Below are positions 25,812-36,300 of a stretch of 64,000 bases of DNA, piece by piece. Numbering within the stretch: the stretch's first letter is position 1; each line of letters starts with the position of its first letter. The stretch comes from 79-D21 sp022839995. Its GTDB lineage: Bacteria; Synergistota; Synergistia; Synergistales; 79-D21. The stretch covers positions 1-64,000 of the forward strand of contig JALHIN010000010.1 in NCBI GenBank assembly GCA_022839995.1, given 5' to 3'. The notes under the pieces were generated by a model. That model was not told the origin of the DNA. It was given only the letters and a program-made list of their open reading frames with translations, and did no database searches. A program made the translations under genes and the position numbers.

Positions 25812-27848
25812 ATGGACATTGAAGAAGCCCGGCGCGAGGTGGAAGAACTTAGAAAGGAAATCGCCCGGCACAATGTTCTCTACTACGTGAAGGATTCCCC
25901 CGAAATCGAGGACGACGCTTACGATGCCCTGATGCGCAGGCTGATCGAGCTTGAAAACATGTTCCCTTCCCTCGTCACGGAAAACTCTCCGACCCGAAAA
26001 GTTGGAGGACCCCCGAGGGAAGAGATGGTGCGGGTCGCGCACGACGTGCCGATGCTCAGCCTGGAGAACGCGTTTTCCAGGGAGGATGTCCTGGCTTTTT
26101 TGGAACGCGTTGCGAAGGGGCTCGACGGCGTTTTTCCGGAAATCGTCTGCGAGCTCAAGATCGACGGCCTAGCGGTTTCTCTCCTTTACGAGGATGGGGA
26201 ATTTGTCCAGGGCAAAACGCGTGGAGACGGCTGGGTAGGTGAGGATGTCACGGAAAACCTCCGCACGATCCGGTCTCTCCCGTGCAGCCTCCAGGGGGAG
26301 GTTAAAGGCTCCCTGGAGGTGCGCGGCGAGGTCTTGATGAAGAAGGCCGATTTCGAGGCGCTGAACCGAGAGAGGGAAGAGTCGGAGGAACCTCTTTTCG
26401 CCAATCCGCGCAACGCTGCCGCAGGATCCTTGCGCCAACTTGATCCGAGAATCACGCGCTCCAGGCGGCTCGGGATTTTTCTCTACCAGGTGGTTCATCC
26501 CGAGGCCCGAGGGCTGAAGACCCAGTGGGACGTGCTTCGATGGCTCGAGCAATGCGGTTTCCCTGTCCAGAAGACGGAAAGGGTCTGCCGCGATGCCTCG
26601 GAAATTTTCGACTACATCGAGGAATATCGCGAAAAACGTCACCAGCTCCCCTACGGCACGGATGGAGTCGTCCTCAAGGTCAATCGGCTCAGTGACTGGC
26701 AAAGGCTCGGAGAGACCTCGAAATCCCCCCGTTGGGCGATTGCTTTCAAATATCCGCCCGAAGAGAAAACGACCCGAGTGGTTGACATCGCCGTTTCCGT
26801 GGGCAGAACGGGAGCCTTGACCCCAGTGGCGGTCCTGGAGCCAATCGAACTGGCTGGAACGGTCGTCCAGCGAGCCAGCCTCCACAACGCCGACGAAGTT
26901 GCCCGAAAAGACGTTCGAATCGGGGATCGGGTGGTCGTCCGAAAAGCGGGTGAGATCATCCCCGAGATTGTTCGGGTGGAAACCCGATTACGGGACGGAA
27001 AAGAAAGGATTTTCAGGATGCCGCAGAAGTGCCCGGACTGCGGGTCAGACGTCGTACGCCTTCCCGAAGAAGTTGCAGTCCGGTGTCCCAACAGGAACTG
27101 CCCGGCCCAGATCAAGGAAGGATTGCGGCATTTTGGTTCTAGAAGCGGGATGGATATTCGGGGTCTCGGTGAAAAAGTGGTCAATGCCCTTGTGGATCAA
27201 GGCCTTGTCAAGGACCTGGCGGACCTGTACTTTCTGCCGTTGGAGTCGCTGGTTTCGATTGAAAGGATGGGGGAGAAATCTGCGTCGAACCTCCTGGAGG
27301 CCATCCAGTCGAGTCGATCGAAACCCCTTTCAAAGCTCCTGGCCGCTCTCGGGATTCGATACGTTGGGACCAGGGCGGCGCAGGTGCTCGCCGAAGCCTA
27401 CGGATCGATGGACCTGCTTGCCGAGGCCTCGATCGAGGAATTGTCGGCCCTGGAAGGTATCGGGCCAAGGATCGCCGCTTCGGTCGCTTCCTTCTTCAGG
27501 GACCCCCAGAACCGGTCGATGCTTGAGAAATTCCGTAAAGCCGGGTTGAAAATGGAGGAACCCCGAAGGGCCCCGGTTGAACTTTCCGATACCCCTCTTC
27601 GGGGCAAAAAGGTTGTCTTTACGGGGGAACTGTCAACCATGACACGAACGCAGGCTCAGGCCCTGGCCAGGGAACGGGGGGCTTTGCCGGTCGACCATGT
27701 CGGAACCTCCGTAGACTATGTCGTGGTCGGAGAAAAGCCGGGAAGCAAGGCGGAAAAGGCTCTCCGGCTCGGTTTGACCATTCTGGATGAAAAAGGATTC
27801 CTGCAGCTGTTGCAAGGCAGCCCTGGATCGGACAAGGAGGAAACCTAA
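25812..27848 (+). CDS. ligA: NAD-dependent DNA ligase LigA
   Basis: A 678-residue NAD+-dependent ligase, essential for sealing nicks in replication and repair. Domains in order: Ia (about 1-70), adenylation domain with the lysine motif ELKIDGLA, OB fold, a Cys4 zinc finger (CPDCGSD...CPNRNCPAQ), helix-hairpin-helix repeats and a C-terminal BRCT domain (GKKVVFTGELSTMTR). ATG 25812 is 12 bases after lysS. The stop overlaps gatC (TAATG). Confidence 0.97.
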   Translation: MDIEEARREVEELRKEIARHNVLYYVKDSPEIEDDAYDALMRRLIELENMFPSLVTENSPTRKVGGPPREEMVRVAHDVPMLSLENAFSREDVLAFLERVAKGLDGVFPEIVCELKIDGLAVSLLYEDGEFVQGKTRGDGWVGEDVTENLRTIRSLPCSLQGEVKGSLEVRGEVLMKKADFEALNREREESEEPLFANPRNAAAGSLRQLDPRITRSRRLGIFLYQVVHPEARGLKTQWDVLRWLEQCGFPVQKTERVCRDASEIFDYIEEYREKRHQLPYGTDGVVLKVNRLSDWQRLGETSKSPRWAIAFKYPPEEKTTRVVDIAVSVGRTGALTPVAVLEPIELAGTVVQRASLHNADEVARKDVRIGDRVVVRKAGEIIPEIVRVETRLRDGKERIFRMPQKCPDCGSDVVRLPEEVAVRCPNRNCPAQIKEGLRHFGSRSGMDIRGLGEKVVNALVDQGLVKDLADLYFLPLESLVSIERMGEKSASNLLEAIQSSRSKPLSKLLAALGIRYVGTRAAQVLAEAYGSMDLLAEASIEELSALEGIGPRIAASVASFFRDPQNRSMLEKFRKAGLKMEEPRRAPVELSDTPLRGKKVVFTGELSTMTRTQAQALARERGALPVDHVGTSVDYVVVGEKPGSKAEKALRLGLTILDEKGFLQLLQGSPGSDKEET

Positions 27849-28168
27849 TGCCCATCGGGAAGGATGAGATCCTGCGAATCGCGGACCTGGCCCGTCTTTT
27901 CGTCAGCGAAGAGGAAATCGGGCCGCTACAAAGGCATCTCAACGGGATACTCGAACACTTTGAACGGTTGAAGGAACTGGACCTCGAAGGGATCGACCCA
28001 TTTGCCGTCGAGTGCGACACCGCGGGCTCAAGCCGGCAAGATGCAGTATCGTTCTGGCCGGGGAGGGAAGATGTCCTGGCGCAGGCCCCAAACCGAGAAG
28101 GGGATTTTTTCCGTGTTCCGCGGATCCTCGATGAAAGCGACGAGGTGCATCTCGATGAATGCCGCTGA
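27848..28168 (+). CDS. gatC: Asp/Glu-tRNA amidotransferase subunit C
   Basis: The 106-residue small subunit of GatCAB, which amidates Glu-tRNA(Gln) and/or Asp-tRNA(Asn). It begins IGKDEILRIADLARL and has the conserved linker ending near the C-terminus that clamps GatA and GatB. ATG 27848 shares a base with the ligA stop and has AAGGAGGAAA upstream. It overlaps gatA by 14 bases. Confidence 0.93.
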   Translation: MPIGKDEILRIADLARLFVSEEEIGPLQRHLNGILEHFERLKELDLEGIDPFAVECDTAGSSRQDAVSFWPGREDVLAQAPNREGDFFRVPRILDESDEVHLDECR

Positions 28169-29612
28169 AATGGCCAAGGCGGTTAGGGAAGCCAAAATCT
28201 CCGCCGTTGAAATCGCTGAGGGTGCGATTGGAAGGATACGCTTGATCGATTCCGACGTCCGGGCGCTCTTGACCCCTCTTTTCGAACGGGCACTGGAAAA
28301 AGCGGAGGAAATTGACAGGAAAATCGAGCTGAAACAGGATCCGGGACCCTTGGCCGGAGTTCCCGTCATCGTTAAGGACAACCTCTGTATGCGCGGCCAG
28401 GTGACGACTTGTGGGAGCCGAATGCTCGAAAACTGGCGGCCCCCTTACGATGCCAGTGTGGTTCGTTTCCTTGAGGAAGCTGGTGCGGTCATTCTTGGAA
28501 AGGCGAACATGGATGAGTTCGCCATGGGCAGTTCCACCGAGAACTCGGCATTTTTCCCAACGGCGAACCCTTGGGACCTTGAACGGGTTCCTGGGGGAAG
28601 CTCGGGAGGGAGCGCGGCTGCTGTCGCATGCGGTTATGTTCCCCTTGCCCTGGGAAGCGATACGGGCGGTTCCATTCGACAACCTGCCGCCTTCTGCGGC
28701 GTTTACGGTCTAAAACCCACCTATGGCCTGGTCAGTCGGTTCGGCCTGGTCGCTTTTGCCTCTTCCCTCGACCAAGTGGGGCCTTTTGCGAGGTCCGTCG
28801 AAGACTTGGCCCTGGCGATGAATGTCCTCTCGAAACCGGATCCCGCCGATGCAACTTCGAGCTGGAGAACCAGGCCTGACTATGCCGCTTTCCTCGGAAG
28901 GGAGCACCTGAAGGGAATGAAAGTCGGGCTGGTCTCCGAATTCGAAGATTACCCGGTCCAATCGGAAATCACGGAAGCGCTTGCAAGGGTGGAATCCATC
29001 CTGCGGGAAGCCGGGGCGGAATTTGTACCCGTAAGCCTACCAACGACGATCGAAGCCGGGCTTCCCTGTTATTACATCCTTGCTCCCGCCGAGGCGAGCT
29101 CGAACCTGGCCCGCTATGACGGAGTCCGGTACGGGCTTTCAGCGGAAGCCGAAAGCCTGATGGACCTGTACATGAAGACGCGCGGGCTAGGTTTCGGCCC
29201 GGAAGTGAAAAGGAGGATCCTCACGGGGACCTATGTCCTGAGTTCGGGATATTACGATGCCTATTACCTGGTGGCGCAAAAAGCCCGGATTCGGATTTCC
29301 AGGGAGTTCCGCTCGGCCTTTGAAGGCGCTGACATGATCCTCATGCCCACGACGCCGACGTTGCCCTTCAGGAAAGGTGAGCACCAGGACGATCCCATTC
29401 AAATGTATTTGAGCGATGTGTTCACGCTCCCCGTGAACCTGGCGGGTTTGCCTGGATTGTCTCTGAACGCCGGGTACAGCAAATCCGGTCTGCCCGTTGG
29501 GGTCCAGTTCGTGGGTCCCAAGTGGGGGGAGGGGACGCTATTGGCAGCCGCCGAGGCGGTCGAGCGCGTGCTGGGAAAACCGACCTGCGCGTTTGGAGGT
29601 GAAAAGGCTTGA
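28155..29612 (+). CDS. gatA: Asp/Glu-tRNA amidotransferase subunit A
   Basis: The amidase subunit that hydrolyses glutamine and channels ammonia to GatB. The Ser-cisSer-Lys triad is visible as VIVKDNLC, the glycine/serine-rich GGSSGGSAAAVA and GSDTGGSIRQPAA. ATG 28155 (MNAAEMAKAVRE) gives 485 residues, the usual length, and has an AGGTG ribosome site in the gatC coding region. Its stop overlaps the TTG start of gatB. Confidence 0.96.
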   Translation: MNAAEMAKAVREAKISAVEIAEGAIGRIRLIDSDVRALLTPLFERALEKAEEIDRKIELKQDPGPLAGVPVIVKDNLCMRGQVTTCGSRMLENWRPPYDASVVRFLEEAGAVILGKANMDEFAMGSSTENSAFFPTANPWDLERVPGGSSGGSAAAVACGYVPLALGSDTGGSIRQPAAFCGVYGLKPTYGLVSRFGLVAFASSLDQVGPFARSVEDLALAMNVLSKPDPADATSSWRTRPDYAAFLGREHLKGMKVGLVSEFEDYPVQSEITEALARVESILREAGAEFVPVSLPTTIEAGLPCYYILAPAEASSNLARYDGVRYGLSAEAESLMDLYMKTRGLGFGPEVKRRILTGTYVLSSGYYDAYYLVAQKARIRISREFRSAFEGADMILMPTTPTLPFRKGEHQDDPIQMYLSDVFTLPVNLAGLPGLSLNAGYSKSGLPVGVQFVGPKWGEGTLLAAAEAVERVLGKPTCAFGGEKA

Positions 29613-31075
29613 GAAAGCCCAGAACCCCGGTCATAGGGCTGGAAATCCATGTTCAGATGAAAACGGAGAGCAAGCTTTTTTGCGCTTGTTCGACGGATTA
29701 TATCGGGGCGGTCCCGAACACGAACGTCTGTCCCGTCTGTCTCGGCCTGCCTGGGGCATTGCCCGTCGTCAACCGGAAGGCGATCGAATACGCGGTAAGG
29801 ACCGCGCTTGCGCTTGGCGCGCGGATTGGGCTTTCCACCAGGTTTCACAGGAAGAACTACTTTTACCCGGACTTGCCGAAGGCGTACCAGATTAGCCAGT
29901 ATGACGTTCCCCTGGCGGAAGGTGGTCGACTCCCCGTCGGGGAAGAGGAAAAGAGGAAGTGGATACCGATCACGCGCCTTCACCTGGAGGAAGACGCGGG
30001 AAAGCTCGTTCACTCAGCACGGGACGGGAGGCTGGGTAATTCCGAATACTCGCTGGTAGATTACAACCGCGGCGGAGTTCCTTTGACGGAGATCGTTACG
30101 GAACCGGAACTCTCAACTCCTTCGGAAGCTCGGGATTTTGTGTCAAGGCTTCGGCAGTTGGTGCGTTTCCTTGGGGTTTCAGACGGAGACATGGAAAAAG
30201 GTTCTCTCCGGGTGGACGCAAACGTCTCCCTGACCGACCCCCAGGGAGGACTTGGGACCAAGGTGGAAATCAAGAACATGAACTCGCTGCGATCGCTGGA
30301 GAGGGCCTTGGAGTTCGAAATCGCAAGACAGGAAGAATGCCTCGAGCGAGGAGAACCGATACGCCAGGAAACGAGGCACTGGGATGATGGAAAGGGCCTG
30401 ACCCGCGGGATCCGGGGAAAGGAGGAGGCCCATGACTATCGGTATTTCCCCGATCCGGACCTTCCGCCCCTTGTCCTTTCCGAGGCGTTTGTCGAGGAGC
30501 AGCGAAGGCTTTTACCGGAATTGCCTTGGGACCTGAAGGAGAGGTTCGTCCTGCAACTGGGACTCTCTTCCGAAGATGCATCGACCCTAACGGAACTGCC
30601 GGGAATCGCGCGGTATTTCGAAGGGTGTGTGCGAGAAGGGGCGAGCCCCAATCGGGCAGCGAACTGGATCCGGACCGAAGTGATGAGGTTTTTGAACGAG
30701 AAGAAAACGTCGATCGAAAATTTCCCCCTTTCACCGGAGAAACTATCACGGTTGCTGGCACGGATCGACAAGGGGCAGCTTTCGACGACATTGGCGAAAA
30801 CGGTCTTCGAGCGGATGGTGGCCGAAAACCTGGATGAGGACGAAGCACTCGAAAAGGCCGGGGCCATAGCCGGGAAAGTCTCCGGGGACAATTTGCGGGA
30901 GATGGTGAAGAAGGTCCTCGAAAAGGAAGGTCCCACGGTCGAGGAAATCAAATCCGGGAGGGATTCGAAGGGGAAAAAGAGATCCTTCCTATGCGGCCTG
31001 GTCATGAGGGAATCCAAGGGGCAGGCCGATCCGGCAGAAGTGGCAAAAGTCCTCGAGGATATCCTGGATCGTTGA
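29609..31075 (+). CDS. gatB: Asp/Glu-tRNA amidotransferase subunit B
   Basis: The tRNA-binding and kinase subunit of GatCAB, 488 residues. The family signature VIGLEIHVQMKTESKLFC is at the N-terminus, with the zinc-site Cys in CACSTD and CPVCLGLPGALPVVN. YQISQYDVPLAEGG and the C-terminal YqeY-like helical tail are present. TTG 29609 overlaps the gatA stop. The complete gatCAB set suggests the organism makes Asn-tRNA and/or Gln-tRNA by the indirect route. Confidence 0.96.
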   Translation: MRKPRTPVIGLEIHVQMKTESKLFCACSTDYIGAVPNTNVCPVCLGLPGALPVVNRKAIEYAVRTALALGARIGLSTRFHRKNYFYPDLPKAYQISQYDVPLAEGGRLPVGEEEKRKWIPITRLHLEEDAGKLVHSARDGRLGNSEYSLVDYNRGGVPLTEIVTEPELSTPSEARDFVSRLRQLVRFLGVSDGDMEKGSLRVDANVSLTDPQGGLGTKVEIKNMNSLRSLERALEFEIARQEECLERGEPIRQETRHWDDGKGLTRGIRGKEEAHDYRYFPDPDLPPLVLSEAFVEEQRRLLPELPWDLKERFVLQLGLSSEDASTLTELPGIARYFEGCVREGASPNRAANWIRTEVMRFLNEKKTSIENFPLSPEKLSRLLARIDKGQLSTTLAKTVFERMVAENLDEDEALEKAGAIAGKVSGDNLREMVKKVLEKEGPTVEEIKSGRDSKGKKRSFLCGLVMRESKGQADPAEVAKVLEDILDR

Positions 31076-31104
31076 AATCAAGGGACGGAAAAACACGGAT
31101 TTTT

Positions 31105-31112
31105 GCTAGAAT
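31105..31112 (+). promoter_or_regulatory. Candidate extended -10 promoter for the EF-G-like gene
   Basis: TGCTAGAAT (31104-31112) is an extended -10 element about 60 bases before the ATG. A -35 is not clear. Confidence 0.35.
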
Positions 31113-31173
31113 AGCATGAGTGCGATTCGAAACGCGGCGCCACCGCGGAAAGAAACGAGGAGGTCGTTTGGAG

Positions 31174-33258
31174 ATGGGGATGAGGAATCCGGCTGATGTG
31201 AGAACCTTTGCAATCGTGGCCCACGGCGGGGCGGGGAAGACATCCCTGGCCGAGGCCATGCTTTTCGATACGGGAGCCATCAACCGAATGGGGAAAGTGG
31301 AAGACGGAACGACGACCACGGACTTCACGCCTGAAGAACAAAAGCGCCAGATTTCGATCAACACGGCCGTTGCGACGCTCCGCCACAAGGGAAAAATCCT
31401 TTTTGCACTCGATACCCCGGGATTTGCCGATTTCATCGGTGATGTGCGCTCGTCCATGCGGGTTTCCGACTCGGCCGTGGTGGTGGTCAGCGGGGTGCAT
31501 GGGGTTGAGGTCCAGACGGAAAAGGACTGGGAGTTCGCGGAAGACTTCCAGATTCCTGTCCTTTTCTTCGTCAGCAAGATGGACCGGGAGAACGCCGACT
31601 TTGACCGATGCGTCGGCGAACTCCGGAAATACATGAGCGAAAAGGCAGTCCCGCTCTTTTTGCCGATCGGGAAGGAAGCCTCCTTCAAGGGAGTCGTGGA
31701 CGTCCTAAGGGGGAAAGCCTACCTTTACAAGGGAGACGGAAGCAAGGAGTTCTCGGAAACGGATGTCCCCGCAGAGATGGCAGATGAAGTCCAGTCTGCA
31801 CGCGAAGCTCTCGTCGAACGCATCGTGGAAGCCGACGACGAACTGATGATGCGGTATCTCGACGGGGAACAGATCTCAACCGAAGAACTGTTGAACGCGT
31901 TGAGAACGGCCGTTTCGAAAAGAAGCCTGTTCCCAGTGGTACCGGGGGCCAGTACCGCGAATGTCGGGATTTTCCAACTGTTGGACGTCCTGGTGGACGT
32001 GATGCCCTCTCCCCTGGACATGCCGGCAAGAGAAGCACGGAAGAACGGAGAAACCGTCCATGTAAAGCCTGGCCTGGATGAACCCTTTTCGGCTCTCTGC
32101 TTCAAGGTGATGGTGGATCCTTACGTCGGCAAGCTTTCCTTTCTGCGTGTCTTTTCCGGAAGCCTGACCAGCGACCAGACCCTCTACAACGTGAACAAGG
32201 GCGAGGAAGAACGGATCAGTGCCTTTAAGTTCATGAAGGGCAAGGACGGGGAAGATCAGAAGGATGTCGTCTGCGGAGACATCGTTGTCATCCCGAAACT
32301 TCATTCGACGACGGTCGGAGATACCCTGGGGACGAAGGGAACGTCGTTCCAATTCCCGCCGATCCAATTCCCGCAGCCGATTTACAGCGTGGCGGTTACC
32401 CCGAAAAGCCGTGCGGACGAGGACAAGCTGAGCAATGCAATTCACAGGATGAGGGAAGAAGATGCGACCCTCCACTTCGAAAAGAACCCGGAAACGGGGG
32501 ACAATGTCCTGTCGGGCATGGGGGACGTTCATCTCGACATCATCCTTTCGAAGATCAAGGACCGGTATGGGGTAGAACTGGAAACCGGAACTCCGAAAGT
32601 TCCTTACAGGGAAACCATCAAAAAAACTTCGAAGGCCCAGGGGAAATACAAGAAACAGACCGGCGGGCGCGGACAATACGGGGATGCGGTCATCGAGTTT
32701 TCTCCAAGGGAACGGGGTTCGGGATTCGAATTCCAGGACAAGATTGTTGGAGGCGTGGTTCCTAAGTCCTTCATCCCAGCGGTCGAAAAGGGATTGAGGG
32801 AGGCGATGACGAAAGGCGTGCTCGCCGGGTTTCCGACGGTCGACTTTACGGCCGCCCTGGTTTTCGGATCCTACCACGATGTCGATTCCTCGGAAATGGC
32901 GTTCAAGATCGCAGCTTCCATGGCTTTCAAGAAGGGAATTGCCGAAGCCTCGCCGGTTCTCCTGGAGCCGATCATGAATGTCGAAGTCGTCGTGCCCGAA
33001 GAATACCTCGGAGATGTCATGGGGGATTTCAATAGCCGCCGGGGCAGGATCATGGGAATCGACAGCAGGGGCCGCCTCCAGGTGGTGAAGGCCCAGGTAC
33101 CCCTCGCCGAGATGTTCCGGTATGCCATTGTCCTTCGATCGATGACTTCCGGACGGGGATCCTTCACGATGAGCTATTCTCATTACGAAGAAGTCCCTGC
33201 GGAAATCGCGAAAAAGGTGATTGCCGCCCATAAGGTCGAGGAAGAAGAGGAAAACTGA
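31174..33258 (+). CDS. Elongation factor G-like GTPase (EF-G paralogue)
   Basis: A 694-residue translational GTPase with the full five-domain EF-G layout. The G1 loop is AHGGAGKTS instead of the canonical AHIDAGKTT. The switch region is DFTPEEQKRQISI instead of the E-R-G-I-T form, G3 is DTPGF and G4 is SKMD. These changes mark the EF-G-like subfamily rather than the housekeeping fusA, which is normally next to rpsG and tufA. Its role may be ribosome recycling or an accessory function; this is inference. ATG 31174 lies 10 bases after GAGGAGG. Confidence 0.88.
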   Translation: MGMRNPADVRTFAIVAHGGAGKTSLAEAMLFDTGAINRMGKVEDGTTTTDFTPEEQKRQISINTAVATLRHKGKILFALDTPGFADFIGDVRSSMRVSDSAVVVVSGVHGVEVQTEKDWEFAEDFQIPVLFFVSKMDRENADFDRCVGELRKYMSEKAVPLFLPIGKEASFKGVVDVLRGKAYLYKGDGSKEFSETDVPAEMADEVQSAREALVERIVEADDELMMRYLDGEQISTEELLNALRTAVSKRSLFPVVPGASTANVGIFQLLDVLVDVMPSPLDMPAREARKNGETVHVKPGLDEPFSALCFKVMVDPYVGKLSFLRVFSGSLTSDQTLYNVNKGEEERISAFKFMKGKDGEDQKDVVCGDIVVIPKLHSTTVGDTLGTKGTSFQFPPIQFPQPIYSVAVTPKSRADEDKLSNAIHRMREEDATLHFEKNPETGDNVLSGMGDVHLDIILSKIKDRYGVELETGTPKVPYRETIKKTSKAQGKYKKQTGGRGQYGDAVIEFSPRERGSGFEFQDKIVGGVVPKSFIPAVEKGLREAMTKGVLAGFPTVDFTAALVFGSYHDVDSSEMAFKIAASMAFKKGIAEASPVLLEPIMNVEVVVPEEYLGDVMGDFNSRRGRIMGIDSRGRLQVVKAQVPLAEMFRYAIVLRSMTSGRGSFTMSYSHYEEVPAEIAKKVIAAHKVEEEEEN

Positions 33259-33274
33259 TCGGGAAAGAAAAAAA

Positions 33275-33306
33275 GAGGAGGGGGCCCCCTCCTCTTTTTT
33301 TACCCC
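33275..33306. terminator. Bidirectional terminator
   Basis: A near-perfect inverted repeat (33275-33294) is flanked by an A-rich tract upstream (33263-33274) and a seven-T run downstream (33295-33301). It therefore works as an intrinsic terminator in both directions, serving the EF-G-like gene (+) and the redox operon (-). Confidence 0.85.
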
Positions 33307-33326
33307 TTTTCTCGAAATCTCGAGGT

Positions 33327-36300
33327 TCAGCTTCTGAGGGCAGATTCAACCGCGGGGAGATTCGCACCCATCTTCCGTGACAGATGGGAAAGGATTCGCA
33401 CGAGGCTCCTTGAATTCCCGTAAGGCTTTGCACCGAGAGGCTGAACGTGCAGCTGACCGGTCAGGCCGTTGAAAGAGCCTTCCCTTTCGGTCCAGGCGGC
33501 GACGGGGAGAAGCACCTCTGCTTCTTCGGCCTCCAGCTCGGTCGGTTTCGTCGTGAAAGAAGCGAAAAGATCCAACGTCCTCAAATCTGCAGCGGTGAGC
33601 CCAAAAGCTTCGGGCGAAGTCCCCGCAAGGACAAGGGCCTTGACCTTCCCCGAACGGACGGATTGCTGGATTTGAGACACACCGGCGCTCGAGAACCCAA
33701 GGGAGATCAGGCCCACCGCGTTTGCGGCTTCGTGCAGGATGAGCCCCTTCCTTTGCTTCAACTGGTCGAGCAGTGCGGTGGTTTCCGAAGCCAGCCGCGG
33801 GTCGGCCGCAAAGACGCCTCCCCATAGGGTCGAAAGGGACTTTGCATTCGTAAGGACGCGGGCCGCTTTTTCTATGGTTTCCGCTGGAATGCCCGTCAGG
33901 GCTTCGACCTTTGCCGCCGTGTAGTCGGTCAGTGCTTCCGGCAGAGCAGCTCCCTTCTGGTTCAGCGAGGCTGCTAAAAGCCCCCTCACGAGGTGTTCCT
34001 CTGTTCCTGCGATCGGCGATAGGATCAACGCCTCTCCTCTTTCCAGCTTCTTCGGGATCCGGCCGATTGCCACGACCTGGGCATGGCGCTGACGCATCGC
34101 CTTTCTGATGAAGGACGTCAGGACGGGTTGCCGATTGTCGGTGTCCGCGTCCAGGAGGAGAAGCGCATCGGAGGCATTGAGGTCGCCGTAGTCTTCCGGC
34201 TTCCATTCGGTTCCCCATTTTGTTTTCAACGTGTTCCAGGCTGCGGCGCCGCAGTCCAGCCCGGCAAAATGGATCGGGGCACCGCCGAGGCCATCCGCAG
34301 AGAGTTTCCCTAGGGCCGTTGCCTCTTCGTTGCTCAAGTTGCCTCCTGCCAGCAGAAGAACCGATTCAACCCCCTGCGATTCGACCGCGGCCTTCAATTT
34401 TGAGGACAGGTGTTCAAGGGCTTGGTCCCAATCGGTTTCAAACAGCCGACCGTTGACCCGGAGCATGGGGCTGCCAAGTCGATTCTCCGTCGTGGAGAGG
34501 GGCAGCGCCCGAGCCAGCCTGCAACTGTTCCCCATCGTTGGAGAAGCCGCGTTGTCGAGGTCCGTCGTGACTCTCACCAGCCTGGAAGACCCCTTGTCGA
34601 GGTTCAGCACGATATCGCAACCGACCGGGCATTCCGAGCAGGCTGTGGGGACGAGGACGGGCTTTTCGCTATGGGGCCACCTGGGAGCCTTCTTTTCGGT
34701 CAAGGCCCCTACCGGGCACATCTGGACGCAGAGCCCGCAGGAGGTGCACTCCGATTCATCGATCGGTTTCCAGAACTCCGTGTCGATGAGTCCTTCGAAC
34801 CCGCGCTTGGTGAAGTCGATCGCGTGGAACCCCGCGATCTCGTCACAGGTACGCACGCACCGCCCGCAAAGGATGCACTTGTCCATGTTCCGATCGTAGA
34901 ACGCATTTGCTTCGACCACTCTCGGGATGTGTTCGCCCGCAACCCTTTCGGGCTGAACCTCGTAATCCTGGCCGTATCGGCGGAGTCGGCATTCGTGAAG
35001 GTCCTGGCATCCGCATTCCATGCAGCGCTTCGCGTCACGGAGCGTCTGTTCCTCCGTCAATCCGCTGCTGTACTCCTTGAAACCCATCTGGACTCGAAGC
35101 TGGGGGTCGACATGGGCGACCTCTTCCTGCGGCTGTTTCTCGATGTGGGTGAAGTCGGCCGGTCCCAAATCGGTTCGGACAACATCGTATTCAAATGGCT
35201 TTTTCGGTTTTCCGGTCGTAATGTACGAATGGATGGACATCGCTGCGTAATGGCCGTTGCCGATGGCCCTGACTGCGATGTCCGGTCCGGTCTGCTGGTC
35301 GCCGCATACAAAGACTCCCGGTAAGGGGGTCGCGTAGTTTTCGTCGACAATCATTTGCTTCCCGTCGTGAAGGGCCTTGGGAATTCCGTCAAAACGGATC
35401 TGTTGGCCGATGGCAGCGATCACGGTGTCGACTTCAATCCGAACGATTTCCCCCGTGGGCAGGGGTTTTCGGCGACCGGAGGCATCCGGTTCCCCCAAAA
35501 CCATTCTCTCGCATTCGAGGGCCTCGACGCGGCCGTTCCCGATGACCGCCTTGGGTGCCATGAGGAAGTGGAATTCGACACCTTCTTCCATCGCTTCATG
35601 GATCTCGATATCCTGCGCGGGCATTTCCTCCCGTGTTCGGCGGTAAACCACCATGACTTGCTCCGCACCGAGGCGTTTTGCACAGCGGCAGGCGTCCATC
35701 GCGGTGTTGCCTCCGCCGACCACTGCGACCCTTGAGCCGATCCCGGTGGGAAGCGAGTTGTTCACCTTGTAAAGGAAATCGATCCCGCCGAAAACCCCCG
35801 GCAAATCCTCCCCTGGGACTCTCATGGGTGAGGATTTCCAGCACCCCATCGCCAAAAGGACAGCGTCGTATTCGTCGCGAAGCTGGTCCAGGGAAATGTC
35901 CCTCCCCAGGGCCGTTTCGGTCCTCACTTCAATTCCGTGGTCGGTGATCCATTGGATTTCCCGGGTAAGGATTTCCCTCGGAAGGCGGTAATCGGGGATT
36001 CCGTACCGCATCATGCCCCCGAGGTCGGACTCCTTGTCGAAAAGAGTGACTCCGTAGCCCATCTTCCTGAGGAAATAGGCGGCAGAAACACCAGCAGGTC
36101 CGCCTCCGACGATCGCCACCCGGCGATGGTTTTCCACGATTTCGGGAATGCGGGAAAGGGCATCGTTCTTCAGGCACCAGTCTCCGACAAAACGCTTGAT
36201 TTCACGGATAGAAACCGGCTGCTCATCGACAAAGTTCCTGCGGCATTTTTCTTCGCAGGGAGCAGGGCAGACTCTCCCGATCGAAGCCGGGAGGGTGATG

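Noticed and set aside
28002..28154. Upstream in-frame extension of gatA
   Set aside because: It lies in the gatC coding region, and ATG 28155 gives the standard 485-residue length and family N-terminus.
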